Positions 24,968 to 33,273 of a stretch of DNA of 64,000 nt are shown one piece after another. The notes under the pieces are model-generated. The model was not told the DNA's origin. It searched no databases and saw only the letters and a list, made by a program, of their open reading frames with translations. A program made the position numbers and the translations under genes. Position 1 is the first letter of the stretch. Each line of letters opens with the position of its first letter. Source of the stretch: Paenibacillus sp. J31TS4 (GTDB taxonomy: Bacteria; Bacillota; Bacilli; Paenibacillales; NBRC-103111); the NCBI RefSeq assembly GCF_018403265.1, contig NZ_BOSI01000005.1:1-64000 (forward strand). Reading direction: 5' to 3'.

Positions 24968-26233
24968 TCATTCTGTTGGTATTGGTTTGTTTGTAATGGA
25001 ACGCATCCACGGTATTGCACGCAGCATGACCCAATTCATCAGAGGATTCTTACTGGAGAATCGCTTCAACATTTTCTTTGATGCTTCCACCTCGCGAAAT
25101 GCATAAATGCTCATCTCTTCTTGATAGGAGCCAACCGCTTTCTCAAGATCTTCCCCTTGGGTCACCGCCGCTTCAAGCTTTTCCGCAAGTAGAGCCGCAT
25201 CACGCAAAGCTGTGTTCCCTCCATGAGCTCCTGTGGGGGGCATGACATGTACCGCATCTCCCATAAATGTTATTCGGGAGACTGGCCAGTTAGACGGTTT
25301 CCTTGCTGCTCTTACCTTTACGGCCATGGTGGAATCAATGTCGGCTCGTTCCACAAAACGTTGCAGCATCGGGTGAAAGTCCCGGGTAATCTCCTTCGCA
25401 AAGCGTAGTAACATTTCTTTGCTAAGGTTTCCTTGATGTTCTGGAGATTGCTCCTTTGGCAAGACAATTCCCCACATCACATAATCCTCAGTGACCGGAG
25501 GTATTTGATCCACTTTAAAACGGGCAAAAGCGGATTGAGGAGCCTCGCGGAATTTCATCGTAGTAAAGAAAAATCCACGACTCGAAGGTCCCATTGCGAA
25601 TACACCACTAGTACTTAGTGAATTAGGAACCAGAGAGTGTCCATTGTGAATGAGAAGCGTGCGGCCAAAAATTCCCCAACTGTCGGTAACCTCCGGCTCA
25701 CAGTCAGGTAACAGCTGCTTGCGTAAGGCTGAGTTCACACCGTCAGCACCTATAATGATGGAAGCATGGACATAACTTCCGTCTGAAAAATGAAGGGTTG
25801 CTCCATCAGATGCTGACTCTGCACGTACCGCCTCTTTACCAAAATGAACGCTATCCTGAAGCCCTTCAAGCATTATGGTACGAAGGGTTTGGCGATCTAC
25901 TTGTCGTGGTGTACGCAAGTCAATACCGCTCGGATCGCTCCGAAAAGTAAGTCTGAATATCTCGCCAAGCTTCTGGTTCGTTACCCGAAAGTACCCGGTC
26001 TCGTCAGTAGGCGAAGTGGTGGCAAGAAACAGCTTAAATAAATGAGGGGGCAGGCATCGCTGAAGTGCAGCAATTCCGTACTCGTCAACCGTGATCCGAT
26101 ATCCCTGTCGACGGATATGCGGCGCTGAATCCCGTTCATAAACTTGCACAGCAAACCCGGCACGAATTAATGCATGGGCCAAGCATAAGCCGCTTAACCC
26201 AGCGCCCGCGATGGCCACCGAAATCTTATGCAT
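24968..26233 (-). CDS. FAD-dependent monooxygenase
   Basis: The protein has 421 residues of the aromatic-hydroxylase/PHBH fold. The FAD-binding Rossmann motif VAIAGAGLSGLCLAHALIRA starts at residue 5, the ADGVNSALR (DG) motif is near 160, and the second FAD motif FMGDAVHVMPPTGAHGGNTA is near 300. It is similar to TetX-like and salicylate-hydroxylase-like monooxygenases. It lacks a C-terminal membrane segment. The ATG at 26233 has AAGGGGA upstream. It is divergent from a MarR gene, with a palindromic operator between them, so it is probably induced by an aromatic or drug-like ligand. Confidence 0.87.
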   Translation of the reverse strand: MHKISVAIAGAGLSGLCLAHALIRAGFAVQVYERDSAPHIRRQGYRITVDEYGIAALQRCLPPHLFKLFLATTSPTDETGYFRVTNQKLGEIFRLTFRSDPSGIDLRTPRQVDRQTLRTIMLEGLQDSVHFGKEAVRAESASDGATLHFSDGSYVHASIIIGADGVNSALRKQLLPDCEPEVTDSWGIFGRTLLIHNGHSLVPNSLSTSGVFAMGPSSRGFFFTTMKFREAPQSAFARFKVDQIPPVTEDYVMWGIVLPKEQSPEHQGNLSKEMLLRFAKEITRDFHPMLQRFVERADIDSTMAVKVRAARKPSNWPVSRITFMGDAVHVMPPTGAHGGNTALRDAALLAEKLEAAVTQGEDLEKAVGSYQEEMSIYAFREVEASKKMLKRFSSKNPLMNWVMLRAIPWMRSITNKPIPTE

Positions 26234-26306
26234 TTTCACACATCCCCTTGTTAAGCTTTGATTTTCAATCAAATATTGATAAAATAATACTTAACCTAAA
26301 TTTAAT

Positions 26307-26322
26307 TTATCTCACGAGATAA
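26307..26322. promoter_or_regulatory. Probable MarR operator
   Basis: A perfect inverted repeat TTATCTC-ac-GAGATAA lies in the divergent gap between the FAD monooxygenase and the MarR gene, 26 bases before the MarR start. Its position would allow one dimer to control both promoters. Confidence 0.65.
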
Positions 26323-26348
26323 GATAATAATAAGCGGAGGTTACCCTA

Positions 26349-26804
26349 ATGTCAAGGAGCAACATCCTAAACAATCTAACGGAAGAACTACGGAATAACA
26401 GTACCGCAACCATCATGTTTCACCAAGCAATTGGCACGAAGTTAGGCTTAAATCCTACGGATCACAAATGTCTGGATGTCATATTGAGGAATCAGCCCCT
26501 TACTGCTGGTCGACTTTCCGATTTAACTGGATTAACTACGGGGGCTATTACAGGTGTATTAGACAGGCTGGAGAAAGCGGGATACGTCTATCGGATGAAA
26601 GATCCACAAGACCAAAGACGCGTTATCATTCATATCGATCAAGAAAAGGCAGAAAAAGATATTTCCCCTCTCTTTCATCTATTTGGTAAAGAAATGAGTC
26701 AAATGTTATCGAGTTATGATGACGAGGACCTACAAAAAATTCTTGATTTCATAAAACAATGTAATGGCTTATTAAGGGATTTTACAGAACAAATGATAAA
26801 ATGA
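26349..26804 (+). CDS. MarR family transcriptional regulator
   Basis: The protein has 151 residues with a central winged helix: LTAGRLSDLTGLTTGAITGV, then DRLEKAGYVYRMKDPQDQRR, the hallmark wing. N- and C-terminal helices form the dimer interface. The start has GCGGAGG eight bases upstream. It is divergent from the FAD monooxygenase and is likely its repressor, released by a small phenolic ligand as in MarR/HpaR systems. The ligand is not determined. Confidence 0.88.
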   Translation: MSRSNILNNLTEELRNNSTATIMFHQAIGTKLGLNPTDHKCLDVILRNQPLTAGRLSDLTGLTTGAITGVLDRLEKAGYVYRMKDPQDQRRVIIHIDQEKAEKDISPLFHLFGKEMSQMLSSYDDEDLQKILDFIKQCNGLLRDFTEQMIK

Positions 26805-26820
26805 TTCGTTATGCAAGAAA

Positions 26821-26840
26821 GCCACCCTTCTCAGGATGGC
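26821..26840. terminator. Hairpin between convergent genes
   Basis: GCCACCCT-tctc-AGGATGGC lies between the MarR gene and the convergent lipoprotein gene. It closely resembles the hairpin at 4232. The T-tract is weak. Confidence 0.45.
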
Positions 26841-26849
26841 GCCGTCGGT

Positions 26850-27605
26850 TTAGTTCAAAAACTGCTCTTTCTCCGCATCTGCATGAAAGTCTTTGAGCTT
26901 TAAAAGAGGAGCTTTCCCTCTATTTCCTTTGGTAGTTTTTGACTTGCTGGGGTTCTGTTCGTCCGTTGCTCTTATTATGTAATCGCCTGTGAGCAAGTTG
27001 TAATCCTCCTCGTTGGCATTTTCGCGTGTCATGGTGCCAGTAAAATACGAACCCATGGTCGCTCCGATTAAATACCAATCGTTGTCCTGGAAGCGGAATC
27101 GATAGTTCGCATACCATCTATCATTACTTCCCCCGTAGAAGCTGATTACGAGGGAGCCGTTATCCACAGAGATTCCCTCCAGCGGGTCCCCCCATGCTCC
27201 TCCTTGATCTGCTCGTAAGATTGCCTTGACCGCAAGAATGGATTGTTGATAGCCGCCATTTCCATCTCCGAACGCAATGAATAAAGCACGGTTAGGCACT
27301 TCTCCGTCTTTCCCGGTTTCTTGCTCCAGGATGACTGCGGCATCCTCTACCCCATCTTTATTCAGATCACCCGCAGCCAGCATGGGATTACCTGGGCTTT
27401 TCTCAAGCATGCGCCATCCTTTTGGAACCAGTGCACGGATTGGTTGGTCAGGCTCCTTATTCTTTTCCCCACCCGTCGGGCTGGGCTGCTGGCTTACCGG
27501 TACATTTAGGTTCGTCTTCTCGCTTGGGAGAACGGGGATGTTGCTGCACCCGAATACTATTGGAAATATGGAACAGATAGTCATAACTCTAACAAAGCGG
27601 TTCAA
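26850..27605 (-). CDS. Predicted lipoprotein with FG-GAP/VCBS-like repeat
   Basis: The secreted lipoprotein has about 251 residues. The signal peptide ends VMTICSIFPIVFGC, with the lipobox cysteine near residue 19, followed by a Pro/Ser-rich linker. The body contains GNPMLAAGDLNKDGVEDAAV, a calcium-binding-like Asp/Asn repeat of FG-GAP type, and IAFGDGNGGYQQS. The start is uncertain: TTG at 27605 has AAGGG eight bases upstream and gives a compact signal peptide; GTG at 27614 or ATG at 27653 are alternatives. It is probably cell-surface attached; the function is unknown. Confidence 0.7.
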   Translation of the reverse strand: MNRFVRVMTICSIFPIVFGCSNIPVLPSEKTNLNVPVSQQPSPTGGEKNKEPDQPIRALVPKGWRMLEKSPGNPMLAAGDLNKDGVEDAAVILEQETGKDGEVPNRALFIAFGDGNGGYQQSILAVKAILRADQGGAWGDPLEGISVDNGSLVISFYGGSNDRWYANYRFRFQDNDWYLIGATMGSYFTGTMTRENANEEDYNLLTGDYIIRATDEQNPSKSKTTKGNRGKAPLLKLKDFHADAEKEQFLN

Positions 27606-27690
27606 TTCCTTCACCCTTTTACGTTCATTCTGTCCCTTGTGCCATACTCGCATCACCCTCAATGTCGTCCAGAAAGGGGCCCTCTTTAGC

Positions 27691-27735
27691 AACGAAACGG
27701 AACAGATACCCACGCGGGGCCTGTTCCGTTTCGTT
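27691..27735. terminator. Perfect 15-bp inverted repeat, probable terminator
   Basis: AACGAAACGGAACAG and CTGTTCCGTTTCGTT are exact reverse complements around a 15-base GC-rich loop. It lies between the sugar isomerase and lipoprotein genes, both on the minus strand. The T-tract is short. Confidence 0.65.
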
Positions 27736-27778
27736 CTCCTTATGCTGGAGTTTTTGGCGCCTTCCTGCAATCACCCCG

Positions 27779-28654
27779 TTACTCCCCTGCCGCCAGCGAC
27801 CGCAAGTAAGCCAGCGACCGGCGCTGGACGTCCGGGCTGTGATCGGCCCCTTCCTCCAGCGCTTCTATGGAGAGCCGCCCCTCGTAGCCCGCCCTAACAA
27901 GGGAGGAGACGAACGCCGGAACGAACTTCCGCCCGCTCTCCTCCTGCCGCTCTTCCTCCGGCAGCGGGTAGCCTCTCGTCGCAGTGGCGACATGGGCATG
28001 CGCGAGCAGCCCCATCTCGCAGGCCTCCTCCACCATCTCGAAGTCTTCCCGCATCACATCCATATGGTAGGCATCCGCCAGCACCCGGAGATTCGGGAGA
28101 TAGAGCCGGGCGGCCAGCTCCACCGCATCCTCGAGGAACCGGATGAGATTCGTCTCCCTCCGGTTCAGCGGCTCCAGCGCCACCAGCAGGCCGTGCCGCT
28201 GCGCAAGGGCGTCGCACCGCTGCAGAAGTGCCTCCAGCTGCCCCATGGCCTGCTCCTTCGACCAGCCGTCCGGGAAGGAGCGGGCCCGTCCGCTTCCGAA
28301 TACGACCGTTTCGGTGCCCAGCTCCGCTGCCCGCTCGAATGCCCGCTCCAGGTAGCCCGCTACCCGTTCCTCGTCCACCTCGGGCCCGACAACCCGCAGA
28401 TCACCGGGGAACAGCGCTACGACACTATCGATCGGCAGGCCCGCTTTACGGATGAGGGCGGCCGCTTCCCCGAATTGTTCGTCCGTCAGTCCGGCCAGCA
28501 CGTAGAGCGGCAGCTCGGCAAACGCCGCGCCTGCCTCTTTCGCGGCCTCCAGCTTGGCCTCCAGCCGTTCGAGCCACCCGCGGAACGACTCCTTCTCTCC
28601 CGCCGTCCCTTCCGGAGGGGCCAAGAGAATTCCTAATCCTAGCTTCACATCCAT
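27779..28654 (-). CDS. Sugar phosphate isomerase/epimerase family protein
   Basis: The protein has 291 residues of the xylose-isomerase-like TIM barrel (AP endonuclease 2 family). Metal-ligand positions are visible: the Glu in LLVALEPLNRRETN, Asp and His in VLADAYHMDV, a His in LLAHAHVATATRG and the late Glu in LSIEALEEG. This supports an intact divalent-metal site for sugar or polyol isomerisation or epimerisation. Base composition changes to GC-rich from this gene onward. It is divergent from the LysR gene. The specific sugar is unknown. Confidence 0.85.
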   Translation of the reverse strand: MDVKLGLGILLAPPEGTAGEKESFRGWLERLEAKLEAAKEAGAAFAELPLYVLAGLTDEQFGEAAALIRKAGLPIDSVVALFPGDLRVVGPEVDEERVAGYLERAFERAAELGTETVVFGSGRARSFPDGWSKEQAMGQLEALLQRCDALAQRHGLLVALEPLNRRETNLIRFLEDAVELAARLYLPNLRVLADAYHMDVMREDFEMVEEACEMGLLAHAHVATATRGYPLPEEERQEESGRKFVPAFVSSLVRAGYEGRLSIEALEEGADHSPDVQRRSLAYLRSLAAGE

Positions 28655-28912
28655 CTCTCCTTCTGTCTTCGTTCGCTTCCGGTCCGAGCAGTCCGGCCGG
28701 TCCTGTGCTTATTATACCAGAAGACGATAGGTCTCCCTGCTCATTCCCTGCCGTCCCCCTACGTTGCTATTGAATGGCCATTCCTTACCCGATATAATGA
28801 AGGTAAGTTGAAAAGAATTATTTATACGTGATTTGCGCACGATAATTTCCGATTATAGAGAAGCCATCGCTCCTTCCGGCAAGCCAACAATGGAACAAGG
28901 GGGTCGCGGACA

Positions 28913-29815
28913 ATGAACATGAACCAGCTGGAGACGCTCATCACCATCTCGCAGACGATGAGCTTTCGCAAAGCGGGAGAGCTGCTCAATCTGACCCAGC
29001 CCGCCGTCTCCGCCCAGATTAAAAGTCTGGAGGACGAATTCAAAACCGTGCTGATCGACCGCAACCAGCCCGTCACTTTGACGGACAGCGGCCGTGTATT
29101 TCTTGAGCATGCGCATCTTATCCTGCGAACGGTCGAGGAGCTGAAGCAGAAGCTCGCCGATCTCGATCACAAGCCGCAGGGGAATATTAATCTCGGGACC
29201 ACCACCTCGATTGCCGTCCAGATCCTGCCGCGGGTGCTGTCGTACTTTCAGAACCAGTATCCGCTGATCAAGACGACGATCCATTCGATGCCAACCTCCC
29301 AGATTCTCTCCAACGTGGAGAACGGGACGATCGACATCGGCATCGGCTATCTGTTTGACCGGAACCCGTCGCTCGAGACGTCGATTCTGTATTACGATGC
29401 GTTCGAGCTCGTCGTTTCGCCGAAGCACCCGCTGGCGGCCCGGACGCATGCCACCGTAGAGTCACTCCACGATCTGCCGTTCATTATGCTGTCGCCCGAG
29501 ACGGCCGGCCGCCGCTTCGTCGACCAGCTGTTCAAGAAGCTGAACATTCAGCCGCAGATCGTCATGGAGCTGTCCAGCAGCGAGGAAGTGAAGCGGATGG
29601 TCGAGCTGAACCTGGGCGTGGCGATCATCTCCAAGCTGTCGATCGCCAACGAAGTCCGGCTCGGCACGCTCAAGATGATCCATGTGAACGAGCTGGAGAT
29701 CAGCCATCCTGTCGGCGTCATTTACAAGTCCGGGCGCTATCTGAGCTCGGCCATCAAGCAGTTTTTGAGCGATTTGAAGGGAATGCCGGAAACCAATTTC
29801 ATCGGCAGCGAATAG
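28913..29815 (+). CDS. LysR family transcriptional regulator
   Basis: The protein has 300 residues. The N-terminal winged helix (1-60) contains MSFRKAGELLNLTQPAVSAQ and IKSLEDEFKTVLIDR. The C-terminal periplasmic-binding-like effector domain starts near residue 90 (GNINLGTTTSIAVQILP). It resembles CysB/CynR-like members, but no ligand can be assigned. It is followed 15 bases later by the PHP phosphatase gene, so the two are one unit. It is also divergent from the sugar isomerase, which may be its target. Confidence 0.88.
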   Translation: MNMNQLETLITISQTMSFRKAGELLNLTQPAVSAQIKSLEDEFKTVLIDRNQPVTLTDSGRVFLEHAHLILRTVEELKQKLADLDHKPQGNINLGTTTSIAVQILPRVLSYFQNQYPLIKTTIHSMPTSQILSNVENGTIDIGIGYLFDRNPSLETSILYYDAFELVVSPKHPLAARTHATVESLHDLPFIMLSPETAGRRFVDQLFKKLNIQPQIVMELSSSEEVKRMVELNLGVAIISKLSIANEVRLGTLKMIHVNELEISHPVGVIYKSGRYLSSAIKQFLSDLKGMPETNFIGSE

Positions 29816-29830
29816 GAAGGAGACAGGAAG

Positions 29831-30637
29831 ATGAAATTCGATTTGCACACACATCATGACCGCTGCGGGCACGCAGAGGGCACCATCCGGGACTATATCG
29901 AAGCGGCACTGCAGGCGGGCATGCAAGTCATCGGGATCTCCGACCATTCGCCATACTTCGGCCGCGAGGAGGACCACGCCCAGCCGCATATCGCTATGGC
30001 CAAGAGCGAGTTCTCGGCCTATATCTCGGAGGTGCTCCGCCTCAAAGAGGAGTACAAGGACCGGATAGAGGTGCTGCTCGGTGTCGAATCGGATTTTTTC
30101 CCCGAGCATGCGGCGCTCTACCAGCAGATGTATGAGCCGTATCCGTTCGATTATATTATCGGCAGCGTACACCTGTCCGGAGGCGTCAGCATCTTCAACA
30201 AAAAGCGGTGGAACGGGCTCAGCCAGGTCCAGCAAATCCAGCACAAGGACGAATACTACCGGCTCATCCGGGAATCTGCGGCATCCGGCATGTTCCAGAT
30301 TCTCGGGCATATCGATGCGATGAAGGGCTACTATCCCGCCTTCTCCTCCATCCCGACCAAGGCGGTCGAGGAGACGCTCCAGGCGATCTCCGGCACCGGC
30401 ACCGCTATCGAGATCAATACATCGGGCAAAACAAAGGACTGCGGGGGCTGGTATCCGTCGGACGACATTCTAGAGCGGGCGCTTTTCCACGGCGTGCCGG
30501 TCACCTTTGGCTCCGACGCCCACAAGCCGTCCCGTGTCGGCGACGAATGGGAGCAGGTGCAGCAAAAGCTGCGGATGATCGGCTTCAAGGAATGGGTTTT
30601 CTACCGTCAGAAGCAGCCGGTTGCCGTTCCGCTTTAG
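29831..30637 (+). CDS. PHP-family histidinol-phosphatase
   Basis: The 268-residue cytoplasmic phosphoesterase has metal motifs of the PHP fold: FDLHTHHDRCGHAEG at the N-terminus, GISDHSPYFG near residue 40, VESDFFP near 90, GSVHL near 115, ILGHIDAMKGY near 160 and FGSDAHKPSRVG near 235. This is the HisJ/HisK type (histidinol-phosphatase, EC 3.1.3.15), the last but one step of histidine synthesis in Bacillales. No other his gene is present. It has a strong Shine-Dalgarno (AGGAAGGAGA). Confidence 0.87.
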   Translation: MKFDLHTHHDRCGHAEGTIRDYIEAALQAGMQVIGISDHSPYFGREEDHAQPHIAMAKSEFSAYISEVLRLKEEYKDRIEVLLGVESDFFPEHAALYQQMYEPYPFDYIIGSVHLSGGVSIFNKKRWNGLSQVQQIQHKDEYYRLIRESAASGMFQILGHIDAMKGYYPAFSSIPTKAVEETLQAISGTGTAIEINTSGKTKDCGGWYPSDDILERALFHGVPVTFGSDAHKPSRVGDEWEQVQQKLRMIGFKEWVFYRQKQPVAVPL

Positions 30638-30703
30638 CGGAGCGTCGCGGCAGTCAAGCCGCCTTCCCCTTCCCAGGAGGACACTAGGCAAAAAAAGCAG
30701 CAA

Positions 30704-30755
30704 AAGGCAGAAGTCACCAGCGCCCCGAGGGGTGCGGCGGCTTCTGCCTTATTTG
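30704..30755. terminator. Terminator after PHP gene
   Basis: AAGGCAGAAG pairs with CTTCTGCCTT, extended outward by AGGCAAA/TTTGCC and inward by a GC-rich arm. It lies in the 270-base gap before the erm leader; the rest of the gap shows only a weak -10-like TATACT at 30859. Confidence 0.7.
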
Positions 30756-30908
30756 TTTGCCTCCTGGCCCGCCATTGTGAGGCGCGAACCGGCATGCCGA
30801 CTTTGGTTAGAAGCATTCTTTCCCGCCAACATGGGTAGCTCCTGCGCTGGAGGTCGACTATACTGGAATCCATTCCCCCCTGAGTAGGGGATGGAAGGGA
30901 CTGTTCAA

Positions 30909-30947
30909 ATGGTTTGCATCGGCATCGCATTCATTCGTTTAAGGTAG
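30909..30947 (+). CDS. erm leader peptide, MVCIGIAFIRLR
   Basis: This is a 12-codon frame with a good Shine-Dalgarno (GGAAGGGA, eight bases before ATG). The peptide ends Arg-Leu-Arg directly before the stop. Macrolide-dependent ribosome arrest at Arg-X-Arg (+X+) motifs is established for the ErmD-type leader, which carries MRLR. Here Leu at codon 11 would be in the P site and Arg at codon 12 in the A site. A hairpin (CCATTCCCC with GGGGATGG) just upstream partly covers the Shine-Dalgarno. The arrest itself is inferred by analogy. Confidence 0.7.
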   Translation: MVCIGIAFIRLR

Positions 30948-30951
30948 ATCG

Positions 30952-31017
30952 GGCACAGACCAAGTAACCCCATTTTTTTCGCCGGGTGGCCGGGGGTTTG
31001 TTTGGCTGTGCCTTTTT
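30952..31017 (+). promoter_or_regulatory. Transcription attenuator of erm
   Basis: Five bases after the leader stop, GGCACAG-a-CCAAGTAA-CCCC pairs with GGGG-t-TTGTTTGG-CTGTGCC (about 19 pairs with wobbles and two bulges), followed by T5. This is an intrinsic terminator between leader and erm. A ribosome stalled at codons 11-12 would cover the start of the 5' arm and open the hairpin, allowing read-through, as described for ermK-type attenuation. The mechanism is inferred from geometry. Confidence 0.7.
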
Positions 31018-31058
31018 CATTCCTGCCCGAACAACGAATGAACGAGGTGTATTTTGCT

Positions 31059-31922
31059 ATGTCCAAACCGAGACATCCCCGCCCGGGTGCAGCCCGGACT
31101 CGTGCCAATTTTTCTGCTCAGCACTTGTTAGTCAACCGTCGCATGGTTACCGAGATGATCGACCTGGCCCGCCTTACCCAGGCGGATCATGTGCTCGATC
31201 TCGGAGCAGGGACAGGTGCCCTCACCGTTCCTCTCGCCGATCGAGCCGGTCACGTCGTCGCGATAGAGAACGATCCGGCGTTCGTCCGCAAGCTAACGAA
31301 CAAGCTCGCCGGCCGCACCAACGTGGTCGTCCGGCTGGCCAATATACTGGAAACCGCCTGGCCCCGCAAGCCGTTCTGCGTCGTGGCCAACATTCCGTAC
31401 GCAATCACGACTTCCATCCTCCGAGAGCTGCTCGACTCCCCATCCGTTTCGCTGAAGAGAGCCGTTCTGCTGGTGGAGAAAGGGGCCGCCAAACGGTTCA
31501 CCGCCTCTCCAACGGCGGACCCGAGTATCCTGGCCTGGCGGATGCGGTTCTCGTTGCGCCTGGTGCGGACCGTGCCGCCGGGGGATTTTTCGCCGCCGCC
31601 CCAGGTGGAGTCGGCGATTCTCCTCATCAGCCAGAGGCAGGACGCGCTCCTCTCTCCTAACCAGCAGACCCGGTTTCGGGCGTTCGCTGCATATGCGCTT
31701 CGGCAGCCGCAGCTGCCGTTGGACGCCGCGCTTGCGCCGATCTTCACGCCGCCTCAGCTCGCCAAGCTGGCCAGGCTGCTGCAGCTTGCGAAGAGCCGGC
31801 CCGTAGGCCTGCTGAAGGAAGAGCAATGGGAACGGCTCTTCCTTGCCATGCTTCAGCATGTGGACCCGGTCCGCTGGCCTCGTCTGCCGAAGGAGAGGAA
31901 GCGCTCGCGCGGACGGAATTAG
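31059..31922 (+). CDS. erm: 23S rRNA (adenine-N6)-dimethyltransferase, Erm family
   Basis: The methyltransferase has 287 residues and uses SAM to dimethylate A2058 of 23S rRNA, giving macrolide-lincosamide-streptogramin B resistance. Visible motifs are NFSAQHLLVN, motif I VLDLGAGTGALT, AIENDPAF, motif IV NIPYAITTSIL, VEKGAAKRF and FSPPPQVESAIL. LAWRMRFSL, ALRQPQLPLD and the basic tail RWPRLPKERKRSRG are in the style of the ErmD/ErmK group, which argues against the housekeeping RsmA/KsgA. The ATG at 31059 follows AGGTG by nine bases. It is controlled by the leader and attenuator just upstream. No mobile element is adjacent. Confidence 0.88.
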   Translation: MSKPRHPRPGAARTRANFSAQHLLVNRRMVTEMIDLARLTQADHVLDLGAGTGALTVPLADRAGHVVAIENDPAFVRKLTNKLAGRTNVVVRLANILETAWPRKPFCVVANIPYAITTSILRELLDSPSVSLKRAVLLVEKGAAKRFTASPTADPSILAWRMRFSLRLVRTVPPGDFSPPPQVESAILLISQRQDALLSPNQQTRFRAFAAYALRQPQLPLDAALAPIFTPPQLAKLARLLQLAKSRPVGLLKEEQWERLFLAMLQHVDPVRWPRLPKERKRSRGRN

Positions 31923-32106
31923 CATGGTTCCGCGGGAACCGTCTTCGACTAAGCCGCGGCTTGGCTGCCCTCCGCTTTCTGAAAACCGCCCGACAGGGCG
32001 GTTATTCTGTTCTCCTCCAATAGACGCTTTACAGACAAACATATGTTTGCTAAGTTAGAGGTATTGGAAGATAAAGGGATCCCCTTTCTCTGAGGAGGCG
32101 GCGCGC

Positions 32107-32886
32107 TTGCCCTACTTGCAGATGAACGACTTAAACTTGTTTTACGAGAAGATGGGAACGGGAGAGCCCCTCCTGTTCCTCCACAGCGGTTACTCGCGCG
32201 GCATTCTGGCGTTCGCCAGCCAGCTGCTCGACTTTCAGCGGTCGTATACGTGCTATCTGCCCGATTTTCGTGGGCATGGGCGGACCCGGTGCGAGTCTCT
32301 CGAGTGGAACACTGACCGGCTGGCCGAGGATATGGCCGCCTTCCTCCACGCGCTTGACATTCCGCGGGCACATCTCATCGGCTACAGCCTGGGCGCCAAT
32401 GTCGGGCTCTATCTGGCGGTCAAGCACCCCAGCCTCGTGGCGAGCCTCGCGACGATCGGTACCGGCGGATTCAGCGTTCCGACCGGCGTAGAGGAGTTCG
32501 AGCCGGAGTGGCTCGAGCGGAACGGGAAGCACGACGTCATCGAGCAGATGAAGGAACGGCACGAGGAGGCGCACCGGGGGAACTGGAGGGAGTTCATGCG
32601 GCAGAGCGCCGAGGATTGGCGGCAGTACCCCCGGCTCACGGAGGACGAGCTGCGCGGCATCCGATGCCCCGCCCTGTTCCTCACCGGAGAGCACGATCCG
32701 TTCGGCGGCGAAGCCAGAGTGAAGCGGTTAAGCGCGCTGGTGGCGGGGTCGCGGTCTGTCGTCGTGCCGGGAGCCGGTCACAGGCCGCATATGGGCCGGG
32801 AGCAGCCGGTGCTGGTCAACGATCTGCTGCTGGACTGGCTGCAGGAGCATCCGCTTGAGCGGCGGCACGAACCGATGGATCGCTAA
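32107..32886 (+). CDS. Alpha/beta-fold hydrolase
   Basis: The 259-residue cytoplasmic hydrolase has a full catalytic set: oxyanion strand PLLFLHSGYSRG, PDFRGHGRT, the nucleophile elbow GYSLGAN (Ser near residue 98), the acid in LTGEHDPFGG and the base in VPGAGHRPHM. It resembles esterase/lactonase-like members; the substrate is unknown. The start is TTG with AGGAGG eight bases upstream. It lies 184 bases after erm on the same strand but has its own upstream gap and terminator, so co-expression with erm is uncertain. Confidence 0.86.
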   Translation: MPYLQMNDLNLFYEKMGTGEPLLFLHSGYSRGILAFASQLLDFQRSYTCYLPDFRGHGRTRCESLEWNTDRLAEDMAAFLHALDIPRAHLIGYSLGANVGLYLAVKHPSLVASLATIGTGGFSVPTGVEEFEPEWLERNGKHDVIEQMKERHEEAHRGNWREFMRQSAEDWRQYPRLTEDELRGIRCPALFLTGEHDPFGGEARVKRLSALVAGSRSVVVPGAGHRPHMGREQPVLVNDLLLDWLQEHPLERRHEPMDR

Positions 32887-32890
32887 GAGA

Positions 32891-32917
32891 AGAGCCGGGG
32901 AACCGGCTCTTTTTTTG
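32891..32917 (+). terminator. Rho-independent terminator
   Basis: AGAGCCGG-ggaa-CCGGCTCT followed by T7, directly after the alpha/beta hydrolase gene. Confidence 0.9.
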
Positions 32918-32962
32918 TTTGGGGATTGGTTTGCCTCCTTGCGCCTTAGCTCTTCTCCGGAC

Positions 32963-32996
32963 AAAAAAAGGAGGACCTACCAACGGGGTAGGTCCT
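32963..32996 (-). terminator. Rho-independent terminator of sda
   Basis: On the minus strand AGGACCTACC and GGTAGGTCCT form a 10-bp stem followed by CC and T7, 60 bases after the sda stop codon. Confidence 0.85.
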
Positions 32997-33055
32997 AACA
33001 TAAGTTATATGTTTAAAAGGGGGTCATGGATATAGAATAAACTACTTGTATTAAC

Positions 33056-33244
33056 CTACGATAACAGAAATGTTTCATTTGTATTACAAATCGTGTCGTT
33101 GGGTACACGGTCGTTCTCTCCAGCCAAGACGAGGTTCCGCCTATGGATCTCTTCCAACAGCAGATCAAGGAAATCGCTGTCCAGTCTTAGCTCGATCGCT
33201 TTGTCATACGTCTCCAGCAGCATGTCGTCGGATAAAAACGGCAT
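33056..33244 (-). CDS. sda: Sporulation histidine kinase inhibitor Sda
   Basis: The 62-residue protein matches Sda: LSDDMLLETYDKAIELRLDS and DFLDLLLEEIHRRNL form the helical hairpin that binds the dimerisation domain of sporulation kinases and blocks autophosphorylation when replication is blocked. It is longer than the roughly 46-52 residue Bacillus form, with an Asn/Asp-rich tail. The ATG at 33244 has AAGGTG eight bases upstream; the ATG nine bases earlier is less likely. Its promoter and a cluster of DnaA boxes lie upstream, matching the known DnaA-activated control of sda in Bacillus subtilis. Confidence 0.85.
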   Translation of the reverse strand: MPFLSDDMLLETYDKAIELRLDSDFLDLLLEEIHRRNLVLAGENDRVPNDTICNTNETFLLS

Positions 33245-33273
33245 CGCGTACACACCTTTCCTTCGTTTCTTCT

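Noticed and set aside
29462-30310. Long minus-strand frame opposite the LysR and PHP genes
   Set aside because: It spans the gap between two well-supported genes on the other strand and shows no domain; it is a GC-rich shadow frame.
30859-30864. TATACT as the erm leader promoter
   Set aside because: No acceptable -35 lies at 16-18 bases upstream, so it is noted only as a weak candidate.
31059-31922. Assignment as housekeeping RsmA/KsgA
   Set aside because: The motifs VEKGAAKRF, NIPYAITT and LAWRMRFSL with the basic tail match the ErmD-type group, and the leader/attenuator is typical of erm.
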